Both the position numbers and the translations under genes were made by a program. This document shows positions 37,861 through 46,104 of a DNA stretch of 64,000 nucleotides, one piece after another. The DNA is from Kineobactrum sediminis. Lineage in GTDB: Bacteria > Pseudomonadota > Gammaproteobacteria > Pseudomonadales > Halieaceae. Position 1 is the first letter of the stretch. Each line of letters begins with the position of its first letter. Below the pieces are notes generated by a model, which saw nothing but the letters and a program-made list of their open reading frames with translations, did not search any database and had not been told where the DNA came from. The stretch covers positions 310,001 through 374,000 of the forward strand of contig NZ_PKLZ01000008.1 of the NCBI RefSeq assembly GCF_002868715.1, in the 5' to 3' direction.

Positions 37861-38283
37861 GTGAACAAACAACAACAGATTGCCAACGCGAATACCCATT
37901 TACCGCCCTGCCTGCAAATCCTTAACGCTCGACTCGTCGATTTTGACAGCGACGCGGGGAACGCGGAGCTACAGTTTGAAGTCAGCGAACAGTTTTGCCA
38001 TTCCGTTAATGTGGTCCAGGGTGGCAACGTTACCGCAATGCTTGACGCCGCCATGTCCCATGCGGCATTTATGCAGAACCCCGAAGTAATTGCGCTGCCG
38101 ACACTAGAGCTGAAAGTCAGCTTCCTGGAGCCCACGCTGGCCGGGCCCGCCACCGCCAGGGGCCGGGTCGTGAAAGCAGGTAACAGCATTGTGTTTCTCG
38201 AGGGCACGTTGATTAACAGCGATGGCAAGATTTCGGCAACCTCAACGTCTACCGCAAAACTGGTCAAACGCAAGCAGCAGTGA
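37861..38283 (+). CDS. PaaI-family hotdog thioesterase
   Basis: A 140-residue hotdog thioesterase with NVVQGGNVTAMLDAAMSHAA near 50-69. The GG...D arrangement is the active-site helix of the PaaI/YdiI group, where the Asp activates water. It would hydrolyse an acyl- or aryl-CoA. Despite the name it is 16 kb from the paa operon, next to a PQQ dehydrogenase. The start is GTG 37861, with AAGGA about 8 nt upstream. Its TGA lies 50 bp before the likely start of the dehydrogenase gene. Confidence 0.85.
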   Translation: MNKQQQIANANTHLPPCLQILNARLVDFDSDAGNAELQFEVSEQFCHSVNVVQGGNVTAMLDAAMSHAAFMQNPEVIALPTLELKVSFLEPTLAGPATARGRVVKAGNSIVFLEGTLINSDGKISATSTSTAKLVKRKQQ

Positions 38284-38333
38284 GACTGCGCTGCTTTCCG
38301 GTACCAACAGGCGCAAAGCCCGGGAAAACGCAC

Positions 38334-40481
38334 ATGCAACTCTTTTCTGTTCGCCACCGATTGCTCGCCAGCTTACTTATTCTCGCAGTTCAACCGGTAC
38401 AGAGCCAGGATCACATTGGCTGGCGCACCACGGGCGGCGACCCGGCCAGTAGCCATTACTCGGCCCTGGACCAGGTTAACCGCGACAATGTTGGCGAACT
38501 CAGGCTCGCCTGGCAATACCATAGTGCGCCGAGCGCAACCCTGCCCGCCAGCTCAGAGCTGCAGGTCAATCCCATTGTGATCGGGGATACTTTATACGGC
38601 AGGAATCCGTTGCATAATGTCTTCGCCCTGGACGCCGCCACCGGTGCCGAGCGCTGGACTTTTTCGCCACCGGCAGAGCACGTGGGCCTGTCCAACATGC
38701 GTGGCGTTACCTACTGGCAGGGCGAACACCGAAATAACGCCCGAATTCTGTTTACCAGCGGTCATTTTCTCATGGCCCTGAATGCACATACGGGCGCACT
38801 GATCGACAGTTTCGGCAATGGCGGCCGTGTCGATCTGCGTACCGGCCTTGGCAGGGATCCCGAGCTGCTGAGTATCAATTCACCCTCTCCCGGCGTGTTA
38901 TTCGGCGACCTGATTATAATGGGCTCGGCCGTCACCGAGAGTGCCGGTGCCGCACCGGGACACATCCGCGCCTATAACGTTATCAGCGGAGAGCCTGTGT
39001 GGACATTTCATACGATTCCACAACCGGGCGAGTTTGGCCACGACACCTGGCCCGAAGCAGCCTGGGAATATGCCGGTGGCGCCAACGCCTGGGCGGGAAT
39101 GAGCGTGGATGTAGAGCGCGGCGTCGTATATGTCCCCACCGGCTCCCCTACCCCGGACTTTGATGGTTCCCGGCGCAAGGGCGCCAACCTGTTTGGCAAC
39201 ACCCTTCTGGCCCTGGATGCCCGCACCGGTAAACGCCTGTGGCACTACCAGACCGTGCATCACGATCTCTGGGACCGCGACCTCAGTTCGGCGCCTGCAC
39301 TGGTAACGGTGATGGAGGCCGGCGAGACCAGGGACCTGGTGGCACAGGCTTCCAAGGAAGGCGTTGTTTACCTGCTGGATCGCGACACGGGCGAACCCGT
39401 ATTCCCCATTGAGGAGGTACCCGTACCGGCATCCGATATTCCCGGCACGTGGAGTTATCCCACCCAACCGCGGGTCACGCTGCCCGAACCCTTTGCCCGC
39501 CAGACCATGACCATTGATGACCTCACCAACATTACTCCCGAGGCTAACGCTGCGGCGAAGAAGGTCTGGCAGCAGGCGCACGATCTGGTGTATCTGCGCC
39601 CACCCGGGTTGCGGAAAAGCATTCTGCTGCCAGGATTCTACGGTGGCGCGAACTGGGGCGGTGGCGCCTTTGATCCCGCTACAAATCTTTACTATATCAA
39701 TGCGACCAATGCACCCAACATCATCAGCATGGAGCCGGTACAGGTGAATCGTGGCTCGACCATGGATGTGGGGGAATTCGTCTTTCGGGAGCAGTGCAGT
39801 GGTTGCCATGGTGTCAACCTCGAGGGCTTTTATCCCTATGCCCCCGCCCTGACCGGCGTCGAACAGCGCCTGACCAAGCGCGAGGCAATGGCCATTGTCA
39901 CCTCTGGAAAAGGCCGCATGATGCCCTTTGCCCACCTCTCCCAACACGAACGCGATGCGGCGGTGGACTACCTGTTCGCCTATAGCGCCAACACCCTGGC
40001 CGAAATTCCGGAGACGGAGCAGGACGCCGCTGAGCAGGAAACGGTGTATGTGTTCGCAGGCTACAAGGATTTTGTAGACGAAAGGTACTACCCCGCCATA
40101 AAGCCGCCCTGGGGCACGCTGACCGCCATTAATCTGGCCACTGGCAAGCACCAGTGGCAGATTCCGCTGGGGGAATACGAGGAACTGAGCAAAGAAGGCA
40201 TCGCACCCACCGGGACCCGCAATTTTGGCGGCCCTGTAGTCACCGCAGGCGGCCTGCTGATTATCGCTGCCACCTCTGATGAGAAACTACGCATCTTTGA
40301 CAAGGCAAATGGCACCCTGTTGTGGGAATACGCGCTACCGGCGGCAGGTTATGCCACCCCCGCAACGTATGCGATCAAGGGTCGACAATATATTGTCATC
40401 ACCGCCAGTGGCGGCAAGCTCGGTACCGCAACCGGGGACCAGTACCTGGCCTTTACATTGCCTGAACAGCCCGCAAACTAG
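38334..40481 (+). CDS. PQQ-dependent dehydrogenase with inserted cytochrome c domain
   Basis: Periplasmic quinoprotein dehydrogenase of 715 residues that oxidises an alcohol, aldose or similar substrate and passes electrons to its own haem. A signal peptide (about 1-24, ending VQSQ) precedes an eight-bladed propeller beginning GWRTTGGDPASSHYSALDQVN. A c-type haem site CSGCH (488-492) with a candidate axial Met in GRMMPF (529-530) sits near 485-550, before the last propeller blades, so the cytochrome module is inserted rather than terminal. The blades resume with TLTAINLATGKHQWQIPLGEY. Start ATG 38334 is chosen for the signal peptide; a GTG at 38280 overlapping the previous stop is an alternative. 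The substrate is unknown. Confidence 0.9.
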   Translation: MQLFSVRHRLLASLLILAVQPVQSQDHIGWRTTGGDPASSHYSALDQVNRDNVGELRLAWQYHSAPSATLPASSELQVNPIVIGDTLYGRNPLHNVFALDAATGAERWTFSPPAEHVGLSNMRGVTYWQGEHRNNARILFTSGHFLMALNAHTGALIDSFGNGGRVDLRTGLGRDPELLSINSPSPGVLFGDLIIMGSAVTESAGAAPGHIRAYNVISGEPVWTFHTIPQPGEFGHDTWPEAAWEYAGGANAWAGMSVDVERGVVYVPTGSPTPDFDGSRRKGANLFGNTLLALDARTGKRLWHYQTVHHDLWDRDLSSAPALVTVMEAGETRDLVAQASKEGVVYLLDRDTGEPVFPIEEVPVPASDIPGTWSYPTQPRVTLPEPFARQTMTIDDLTNITPEANAAAKKVWQQAHDLVYLRPPGLRKSILLPGFYGGANWGGGAFDPATNLYYINATNAPNIISMEPVQVNRGSTMDVGEFVFREQCSGCHGVNLEGFYPYAPALTGVEQRLTKREAMAIVTSGKGRMMPFAHLSQHERDAAVDYLFAYSANTLAEIPETEQDAAEQETVYVFAGYKDFVDERYYPAIKPPWGTLTAINLATGKHQWQIPLGEYEELSKEGIAPTGTRNFGGPVVTAGGLLIIAATSDEKLRIFDKANGTLLWEYALPAAGYATPATYAIKGRQYIVITASGGKLGTATGDQYLAFTLPEQPAN

Positions 40482-40870
40482 CGGGCGCCACCAGCGGCCT
40501 TTAACAGGCTATCGGCGCGGGAAAAATAGTCAGCTGCGTTTTCATCAATCCGGCCGGGTTCCCCGCGCTCGGAGCCTATGTGAATTTCTTCCAGGCTCTC
40601 TTCCAGCATCTCCAGTTCACTTTCGATGCGTTCCAGCGCATTCTCCAGCGTATAAGTCAAAAGGTGAATTTGGTTGAAATCATCGCCCTGAACTTCTCCG
40701 CTGTCGAGAGTATCGCGCAATCGGGCATTGTAGCTCTCCAGGTTGGCAAACGCTTCTTCCAAAGTCGCGGAAGGCTCGCCCCTGAAATGACCGGGGCGGT
40801 CATCGGCGCTGGCCTGGGAGGCAAACAGGACCCAGACAGCCAGAGGGAATACAATAAATACGAACTTCAT
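40478..40870 (-). CDS. Small periplasmic protein, DUF6746-like
   Basis: A 130-residue exported protein with signal MKFVFIVFPLAVWVLFASQASA (1-22). The mature part is acidic and almost wholly helical, with a heptad-like run LTYTLENALERIESELEMLEESLEEI near 70-95 that should form a coiled coil. It resembles small periplasmic proteins annotated as DUF6746; the function is unknown. Its stop codon and that of the converging PQQ dehydrogenase share a CTAG tetranucleotide (40478-40481), so the two genes overlap at their 3' ends. Confidence 0.75.
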   Translation of the reverse strand: MKFVFIVFPLAVWVLFASQASADDRPGHFRGEPSATLEEAFANLESYNARLRDTLDSGEVQGDDFNQIHLLTYTLENALERIESELEMLEESLEEIHIGSERGEPGRIDENAADYFSRADSLLKAAGGAR

Positions 40871-40970
40871 AATACTCTCCGAAAGTTACCTTGCCCGGGT
40901 GAGATAATATACCAAAAAGGCCGGCCATATCGTGCCACAACGATACTGGCTATACGAGCGTCTTTTATTG

Positions 40971-40987
40971 TCATAAATTATGACATA
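40971..40987. promoter_or_regulatory. Perfect 17-bp palindrome, likely repressor operator
   Basis: TGTCATAA-A-TTATGACA is a perfect dyad with a 1-nt centre in the 221-bp divergent region between the DUF6746-like gene and the sulfatase gene. A TATACT -10-like box follows at 40991-40996, and TTGTCA at 40970-40975 could be a -35, though the spacing of 15 bp is short. The size suits a GntR- or MarR-type dimer. No matching regulator gene is in the window. Confidence 0.5.
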
Positions 40988-41091
40988 TTATACTCTGTTA
41001 CGGGGATGGCAACGCTCTATACCCGGGCACACAGCTTGCCCTGGCAAGTGTGCTTGCGAGGCCAACCCAGACACTGAACAGGACAGCAACC

Positions 41092-41445
41092 ATGATTGAT
41101 CTACGTTCTCATTGCCCATGGACCAGGCTGATCCTGTTGCTTTCACTCAGTGCATGGGGCTTGCTGAGCGCTGCAGCAGGCATCGCCCAACCCCAACCGA
41201 ACATCGTACTGATCGTGGTTGACGATGCTGCACTGATGGACCTGGGCGCCTATGGTGGCGAAGCACGAACACCTCATATCGATGCGCTGGCAGAACGCGG
41301 GGCACTGTTCACCCACTATCGTACCTCGCCATTGTGCGCCCCTTCCAGGGCGATGCTACTGACCGGGCTGAATAATCACCAGACCGGTGTCGCCTCAATA
41401 CCCGAAATCCTGCCACAGGAACATAAGAACAACCCGGCTACCTGA
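41092..41445 (+). CDS. Arylsulfatase, N-terminal part (frame interrupted)
   Basis: The first 117 residues of a periplasmic sulfatase. A signal peptide (about 10-32) is followed by PNIVLIVVDDAALMDLGAYGG (metal-binding Asp pair at 44-45) and the formylglycine motif CAPSR (82-86), where the Cys is oxidised to the catalytic formylglycine. The frame stops at a TGA (41443-41445) in the middle of the domain. The remainder continues in the -1 frame from 41445. Translating the -1 frame just before the junction gives QPGYLMQLAPGV, and KPGY/QPGY is what this family usually shows at that point. This suggests loss of one base near 41428-41434 (assembly error or true mutation). Start ATG 41092 has AGGA upstream. 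Confidence 0.85.
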   Translation: MIDLRSHCPWTRLILLLSLSAWGLLSAAAGIAQPQPNIVLIVVDDAALMDLGAYGGEARTPHIDALAERGALFTHYRTSPLCAPSRAMLLTGLNNHQTGVASIPEILPQEHKNNPAT

Positions 41446-42974
41446 TGCAGCTTGCGCCCGGCGTTGAGACGGTTGCCGACCGGCTGGGTGAGCGTGGCTA
41501 CCGTACACTGATGTCGGGGAAATGGCATCTGGGCGACGAGTTCACCACGCTACCCAACGCCCATGGCTTTGACCAGAGTTTTGCGCTGGCCGCATCTGGC
41601 GCCGACAACTGGGAGCAACGCACTTACATGCCCTACTACGCCGATGCGCCGTGGTTCGAAAACGGGCAACCAGCCTCTTTGCCCGAGGATTTTTACTCGT
41701 CGCGCTTCATTGTCGACAAAATGATCGATTACATTGGTAACTCACCACAAGAGCAGACGCCATTTTTCGCACTGGTTGCCTTTCAGGCCATTCATATCCC
41801 GGTGCAGGCACCCGCTGAATTTGTTGCCCGCTACAAGGGGGTCTACGACCGCGGCTGGGATGCGTTGCGACTTGAGCGGTGGCGCAAGGCACAGACGCTG
41901 GGCCTGATACCAGAGGGGGCGCCACTGGGCAATATGCACCCCTCACTACGGCGCTGGGAAACACTGTCGGCGAATGAGCAGCGCACCGCCAGCACCCGTA
42001 TGGAAGTTAACGCCGCCATGCTTGATGCCATGGACCACCACATCGGCCGCTTGCTACAACATCTTCAGAGCGAGGGCGTGCTCGACCAGACGATTATAAT
42101 TCTGACATCGGATAATGGGCCCGAGGGTTCGGACCCCACTGATCAGCTTTCATTCAGGGCCTGGGCCGCCCTGACAGGCTACGACCTGGACGACCAGGAT
42201 ACCCCGGGGGAACGCAGCAGTTACGGCTTTATCGGGCCGGAGTGGGCCAGTGCCGCCGCCTCGCCATTCAGCCTGTTCAAGTTCTATACCACCGAAGGCG
42301 GAATCCGGGTGCCGCTTGTCATCAGCGGTCCCGGGATCCCGGAAAATGCACGCTTTGAACAGCGCACCATGCTTACGGACATTACCCCAACTATCCTTGA
42401 ACTGACGGGGACGGGGGCACTGCGCCCGCCCGCCGATGCCATTACCGGCCACAGTCTGGTGCCCCTGCTACGCGGGCAGGTGGACAGCGTATACCGTACC
42501 GATGAGCCCATTATCATGGAGATAACCGGTAATATCGCGGTGCTAAAGGGTGACTACAAACTGATAAGAACCCTGCGGCCGCTGGGTGATGGCAGCTGGC
42601 GCCTGTTCGATCTGGCGCAAGACCCGGGCGAGACTCGCAACCTTTACACGGAGCTACCTGCAGTGGCCGCAGAGCTGTCAGCTGACTATGACCACTACGC
42701 GCTAACCCAGGGAGTACTGCCAGTTGGCGATGATTTTAACCCGTGGCAGCAAATTTACATCAACAGTACGCTGGCAATAGTTTCACGTAACGCGCTGGCG
42801 TTTACAGCGGTGGCACTCGTGATACTGTTGCTGCTATACGGTTTTATACGCAATCGCAGTCGACGCCGCAGCACCGGGTCGCCTGCCGCAGGATCGCCTG
42901 CCGCAGGATCGCCTGCCGCAGGATCGCCTGCCGCAGGATCGCCTGCCGCAAATAATACGAGGTCAGACCCGTGA
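41445..42974 (+). CDS. Arylsulfatase, C-terminal part with membrane anchor and GSPAA repeats
   Basis: 509 codons from the ATG that overlaps the TGA of the upstream part (TGATG). It contains the rest of the sulfatase domain: GERGYRTLMSGKWHLG near 13-28 (Lys and His of the active site), IIILTSDNGPEGSDP near 214-228 (metal-binding Asp-Asn) and GDYKLIRTL near 368. A membrane helix follows (NALAFTAVALVILLLLYGFI, about 448-467), then a basic stop-transfer (RNRSRRR) and five GSPAA repeats. Alone it lacks the formylglycine Cys and would be inactive. The natural product is probably one 620-residue inner-membrane-anchored, periplasm-facing sulfatase. Re-initiation at the overlapping ATG could give two polypeptides, but a frameshift is the simpler reading. 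Confidence 0.85.
   Translation: MQLAPGVETVADRLGERGYRTLMSGKWHLGDEFTTLPNAHGFDQSFALAASGADNWEQRTYMPYYADAPWFENGQPASLPEDFYSSRFIVDKMIDYIGNSPQEQTPFFALVAFQAIHIPVQAPAEFVARYKGVYDRGWDALRLERWRKAQTLGLIPEGAPLGNMHPSLRRWETLSANEQRTASTRMEVNAAMLDAMDHHIGRLLQHLQSEGVLDQTIIILTSDNGPEGSDPTDQLSFRAWAALTGYDLDDQDTPGERSSYGFIGPEWASAAASPFSLFKFYTTEGGIRVPLVISGPGIPENARFEQRTMLTDITPTILELTGTGALRPPADAITGHSLVPLLRGQVDSVYRTDEPIIMEITGNIAVLKGDYKLIRTLRPLGDGSWRLFDLAQDPGETRNLYTELPAVAAELSADYDHYALTQGVLPVGDDFNPWQQIYINSTLAIVSRNALAFTAVALVILLLLYGFIRNRSRRRSTGSPAAGSPAAGSPAAGSPAAGSPAANNTRSDP
42876..42950 (+). repeat. Tandem 15-bp repeat, five copies (encodes GSPAA x5)
   Basis: Five head-to-tail copies of GGATCGCCTGCCGCA; the first copy has GGG for GGA. 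They encode (GSPAA)5 at the C-terminal tail of the sulfatase. The near-identical codons point to recent slippage or unequal crossover. The unit is a multiple of three, so copy-number change alters tail length but not frame. Confidence 0.95.
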
Positions 42975-44044
42975 AAAAACTCCTGGCAGTCATCCTGGTT
43001 GTAATACTGACTGCCTCGGCCGTTTACAGCCTGCGCGGCGCGATCGCCGAACGGGTAATGAGCCGCGCGGCGGCGGGCATGATGAGCGCAAATACCGTTG
43101 AAACCCTGGAGGATGGCCTGCATGTTGCCCTGTGCGGCGCAGGGGGTCCCCTGCCGGACGCCATACGATCCGGGCCGTGCCTGGCGGTCACCGCCGGGGA
43201 TAAACTGTTTATCATCGACGCCGGCACCAACGGTGTGCGCAACCTCGGCCGCATGCGCTATCCAATCGGCGATATTGAAGCGGTGTTTCTCACCCACTTC
43301 CATTCCGATCACATTGACGGCCTGGGTGAAATGGCTACGCTGCGCTGGGTCCAGGGCAATCACACTGAACAGTTGCCGGTCTATGGCCCCGAAGGCGTGG
43401 ATGAGATCGTCGACGGCTTCAACCGAGCCTATGCGCTGGATGCCAGGTACCGCACCGCTCACCATGGCGAGCAGGTGGTGCCTCCCAGTGGCGCCGGCAT
43501 GCTCGCAAAAGCGTTTGCTACGGCCGCCGATGGTGATTTAATCACGATCTACCAGAAACACGGTGTGACCATCAGCGCCCTGGTGGTTGACCATGACCCT
43601 GTGGACCCGGCGGTTGGCTACCTGGTCAGCTATGGTGGTCGCAGCGCACTTGTTTCCGGCGACACCAACAAATCGACCCTTGTGCAACAGCACGCCCGGG
43701 ACGTTGACCTGCTGGTACACGAGGCGCTGGCACCGCACCTGGTCATGATCATGAACAAGGCGGCAACGGAAACCGGCAACACGGGCCTGGCAAAAATTAC
43801 CCTGGACATCCTCGACTACCACGCAAGCCCGGTGCAGGCGGCGGAAATCGCCCGTGATGCGAACGTGGGCCATCTGCTGTATTACCACATTGTGCCGGCC
43901 CTGCCGCCCCTTCCGGGCATAGAGACCGCCTGGCTAAAGGGTGTCGATGACATCTTCAGTGAGCATACCCTGGGGCGCGATGGCACCGTAATCTCATTAC
44001 CCGCCAACTCCGGCACCATCCGCGTGCATCGGCATCGGCTCTAA
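42971..44044 (+). CDS. MBL-fold metallo-hydrolase, membrane-anchored or exported
   Basis: A 357-residue metallo-beta-lactamase-fold hydrolase. The N-terminal hydrophobic segment (LLAVILVVILTASAVYSL, 4-21) is a signal anchor or signal peptide, so the enzyme faces the periplasm. The metal motif THFHSDHIDG (108-117), SGDT near 230 and a late HEA and YYHI provide the dinuclear zinc site, arranged as in RNase Z/arylsulfatase-type (AtsA) MBL proteins. The start is GTG 42971, overlapping the sulfatase stop (GTGA), so it is translationally coupled to the sulfatase. A role in hydrolysing a sulfate ester, phosphate ester or lactone is plausible but unproven. Confidence 0.87.
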   Translation: MKKLLAVILVVILTASAVYSLRGAIAERVMSRAAAGMMSANTVETLEDGLHVALCGAGGPLPDAIRSGPCLAVTAGDKLFIIDAGTNGVRNLGRMRYPIGDIEAVFLTHFHSDHIDGLGEMATLRWVQGNHTEQLPVYGPEGVDEIVDGFNRAYALDARYRTAHHGEQVVPPSGAGMLAKAFATAADGDLITIYQKHGVTISALVVDHDPVDPAVGYLVSYGGRSALVSGDTNKSTLVQQHARDVDLLVHEALAPHLVMIMNKAATETGNTGLAKITLDILDYHASPVQAAEIARDANVGHLLYYHIVPALPPLPGIETAWLKGVDDIFSEHTLGRDGTVISLPANSGTIRVHRHRL

Positions 44045-44127
44045 TGCATCGCAAGGGCCCGCGTCGCAAGACTGCGGGCAGGGCAGATTGCAATCACCCC
44101 GCAGGGAATTAAACTCGCGCGACCAGT

Positions 44128-44883
44128 CTATTCCAGCACCGCCGGGTCGCGGCGAATTTCCTTGCGGGCCATAGCCTCCCACAGGAACGGGAAACCGTTA
44201 CCATCAACCATCCCGCCAAACTGCTCGACCACCTCGTCACGAATTGCCCGACCGCCACCGAGGGCCTCGACATGCCAGGCCTGGCGACAGCGCCACTCCA
44301 GGGTCAGGGCGCGCAGGTGTGCCTGGCGAATATCATTCGCCACTACCAGCACGCCATGATTGGCGAGCAGCGCCCACTTCGCCTGGCCCAGACCACGGGC
44401 ACATTTTTCACCTTCGCTGGCGGCATTGACAGCACTGTTGTATTCGTCAAACAACAGCAACTCGCCGTTGACCTGGGCCGAAGTCTGGTCGTAAACCGGC
44501 GGTACGCGCTGGGCGTTAGCCCACACAGTGCCGAAGCGTGAGTGATTGTGGATAATGACTCCCACATCGGGTCGCAGAGCGTGGATCTCCAGATGCAGGT
44601 TGATCGCGGGGGTTACGTTCCAGTGACCTTCGATCACCTTACCCTGCTGGTCAACCCGCACGATATCGCTGGCGCCCAGCTCATCCCAGGCCAGTTCCCA
44701 GGGATTAACCAGCAGGCTCCCGTCCGCCTGTTTACTGCTGATATGGCCGGCGATATGGTCATCATAACCCTCCGCATACAATAACCGGCACAGCAGCGCC
44801 AGTTCTGCCTGGGGCGTCAACTCCGGCAATAATGGCTTTTGCCGCGGTACCGGTGCCATCTGTTTCATCAATTCTTCGTTCAC
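44128..44883 (-). CDS. Class II aldolase/adducin family protein
   Basis: A 251-residue class II aldolase-fold protein with likely zinc ligands in IIHNHSRFG (His112, His114) and LLANHGVLV near 178-186, and the GHIS segment (GYDDHIAGHIS near 39-49) that binds the substrate phosphate or carboxylate in sugar aldolases. Catabolic relatives act in sugar or aromatic side-chain breakdown, and many have no known substrate. The start is GTG 44883 with GGGAG upstream. It is transcribed after the TauD-like gene (32-bp gap) and probably belongs to the same unit. Confidence 0.88.
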   Translation of the reverse strand: MNEELMKQMAPVPRQKPLLPELTPQAELALLCRLLYAEGYDDHIAGHISSKQADGSLLVNPWELAWDELGASDIVRVDQQGKVIEGHWNVTPAINLHLEIHALRPDVGVIIHNHSRFGTVWANAQRVPPVYDQTSAQVNGELLLFDEYNSAVNAASEGEKCARGLGQAKWALLANHGVLVVANDIRQAHLRALTLEWRCRQAWHVEALGGGRAIRDEVVEQFGGMVDGNGFPFLWEAMARKEIRRDPAVLE

Positions 44884-44915
44884 AGTTTCTCCCTGTTTCC
44901 GGAAATGGCCGCCGC

Positions 44916-45824
44916 TCAGGCAGCAAGTGTCTTGCCCAGGACCCTGTCACCAGTAATGGTCGTACGATGGATCAAACGCTTGTCACCGGGGCGTATACCG
45001 GGTGCCGAATGCATGAAACGCCAGTTGTCCCAGAGCACCATATCGCCGGTTTGCCATTTGTGCAGGTAAGTGAATTCAGGCCTTACCACATGTTCGACCA
45101 GCTCCTGCAATAGCGCGTCGCTCTCGTCCTTGTCCACATTATGGAGATGGTCCATGAACATGGGGCAGACATTCAGGGATTTGCGACCGGTTTCAGGGTG
45201 CACAAATACCAGCGGGTACAGGGAGTCCGGGAAATCCGGAAACCCCGCCTCTGCCGGCGTTTTCGGTGCACCGGCCCCGGGGCGGTAATCGCGGGTATCA
45301 AGGAATGGCATGCTCAGCAGATTTACCTCAAAGCGATAAACCACTTCCAGTCCGTCGATACGGGCTTTCATATCCTCTGACAGGGCATCATAGGCTTTGC
45401 TCTGGTCGCCAAAACCGGTCTCGCCGTCGTGTTCCGGCAGCACGACCGCACGCAGAATGGCCCCTCGATTGGGTTTGGCGGTATAGATAAGGTCCTTGTG
45501 CCAGGGCAGCCGGCCGATTACTGGCTCGCCGTGCCACCAGGACACCGGGTTCATGCGCTCGTCTTCGCTGTTGAGTTCCATCAGCTCCGGATACTCCTTC
45601 GAGCGAATACTCTCCAGCGGGTGCGCCTCAATGTCGCCAAATAACTTGCTGAACTCGATCTGCGCCTGCGGTGACACGTTGCTGCCTCGGATCAGCATGA
45701 TGCCGTGCTCAAGCCATAACGACTGCAGCTGGTGTTTCTCGGCATCGCTGATCGCCACATTAAAATCCAGGCCGCTGACTGCGACACCGAACTGTTCGCA
45801 GAGTGGATCAATAGTAAAACTCAT
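44916..45824 (-). CDS. TauD/TfdA family Fe(II)/2-oxoglutarate dioxygenase
   Basis: A 302-residue non-haem iron dioxygenase. The metal-binding HxD is WHKD (His109, Asp111), the distal His is His272 in HSAPG, and the 2-oxoglutarate-binding Arg lies in IHRTTI near 286-291. The N-terminal half has LQSLWLEHGIMLIRG near 33-47, typical of TauD/TfdA. Family members oxidise taurine, alkyl sulfates (AtsK), phenoxy-acids or carnitine-like compounds with loss of sulfite or an aldehyde. The neighbouring sulfatase makes an alkyl sulfate substrate worth testing, but the substrate is not determined by sequence. The start ATG has AAGGAG upstream. Confidence 0.9.
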   Translation of the reverse strand: MSFTIDPLCEQFGVAVSGLDFNVAISDAEKHQLQSLWLEHGIMLIRGSNVSPQAQIEFSKLFGDIEAHPLESIRSKEYPELMELNSEDERMNPVSWWHGEPVIGRLPWHKDLIYTAKPNRGAILRAVVLPEHDGETGFGDQSKAYDALSEDMKARIDGLEVVYRFEVNLLSMPFLDTRDYRPGAGAPKTPAEAGFPDFPDSLYPLVFVHPETGRKSLNVCPMFMDHLHNVDKDESDALLQELVEHVVRPEFTYLHKWQTGDMVLWDNWRFMHSAPGIRPGDKRLIHRTTITGDRVLGKTLAA

Positions 45825-46036
45825 GACGGGCTCCTTATTATCGCCAGTATAAAACCCCCTGACTTCAAGCTCTCTATTATCAACGACCCGCCGCCCAACG
45901 CCATGCCTGCGATCGGCGCAGTCTCCGGCGGTTCACACAGTTGTACTTCCAGCCTCGCAGATACCTCGATCAACCATCTGCCCTGGGCCACAGGCCGCCA
46001 AGGGCTGTTCCGGGCCGCCTGGCTAGTCAGGTTTAA

Positions 46037-46065
46037 GGGACACACAGTAAAACCGGCCCTATACT
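46037..46065 (+). promoter_or_regulatory. Possible promoter of the GST-like gene
   Basis: GGGACA (46037-46042) and TATACT (46060-46065) at 17-bp spacing lie 40 bp before the GST-like ATG. They sit within the 280-bp divergent region 45825-46104, the longest gene-free stretch of the window. Nothing else convincing is seen in that stretch; short frames there are not supported. Confidence 0.4.
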
Positions 46066-46104
46066 GCGCCATGAAGCAACCCTGACACACAGGCTATTAC
46101 CCCC

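Noticed and set aside
38898..40151. 417-codon open frame opposite the PQQ dehydrogenase
   Set aside because: Antisense shadow; composition rich in Gly, Val and His without motifs, while the sense strand encodes a full quinoprotein.
41420..41450. Programmed -1 ribosomal frameshift in the sulfatase gene
   Set aside because: No slippery heptamer of the X-XXY-YYZ type precedes the stop; a missing base is simpler.
42876..42950. Short CRISPR-like array
   Set aside because: The units are contiguous 15-mers without spacers and lie inside a coding frame encoding GSPAA.
44057..44079. Terminator after the MBL-hydrolase gene
   Set aside because: GCCCGC/GCGGGC form a 6-bp stem with an 11-nt loop, but no T tract follows on either strand.
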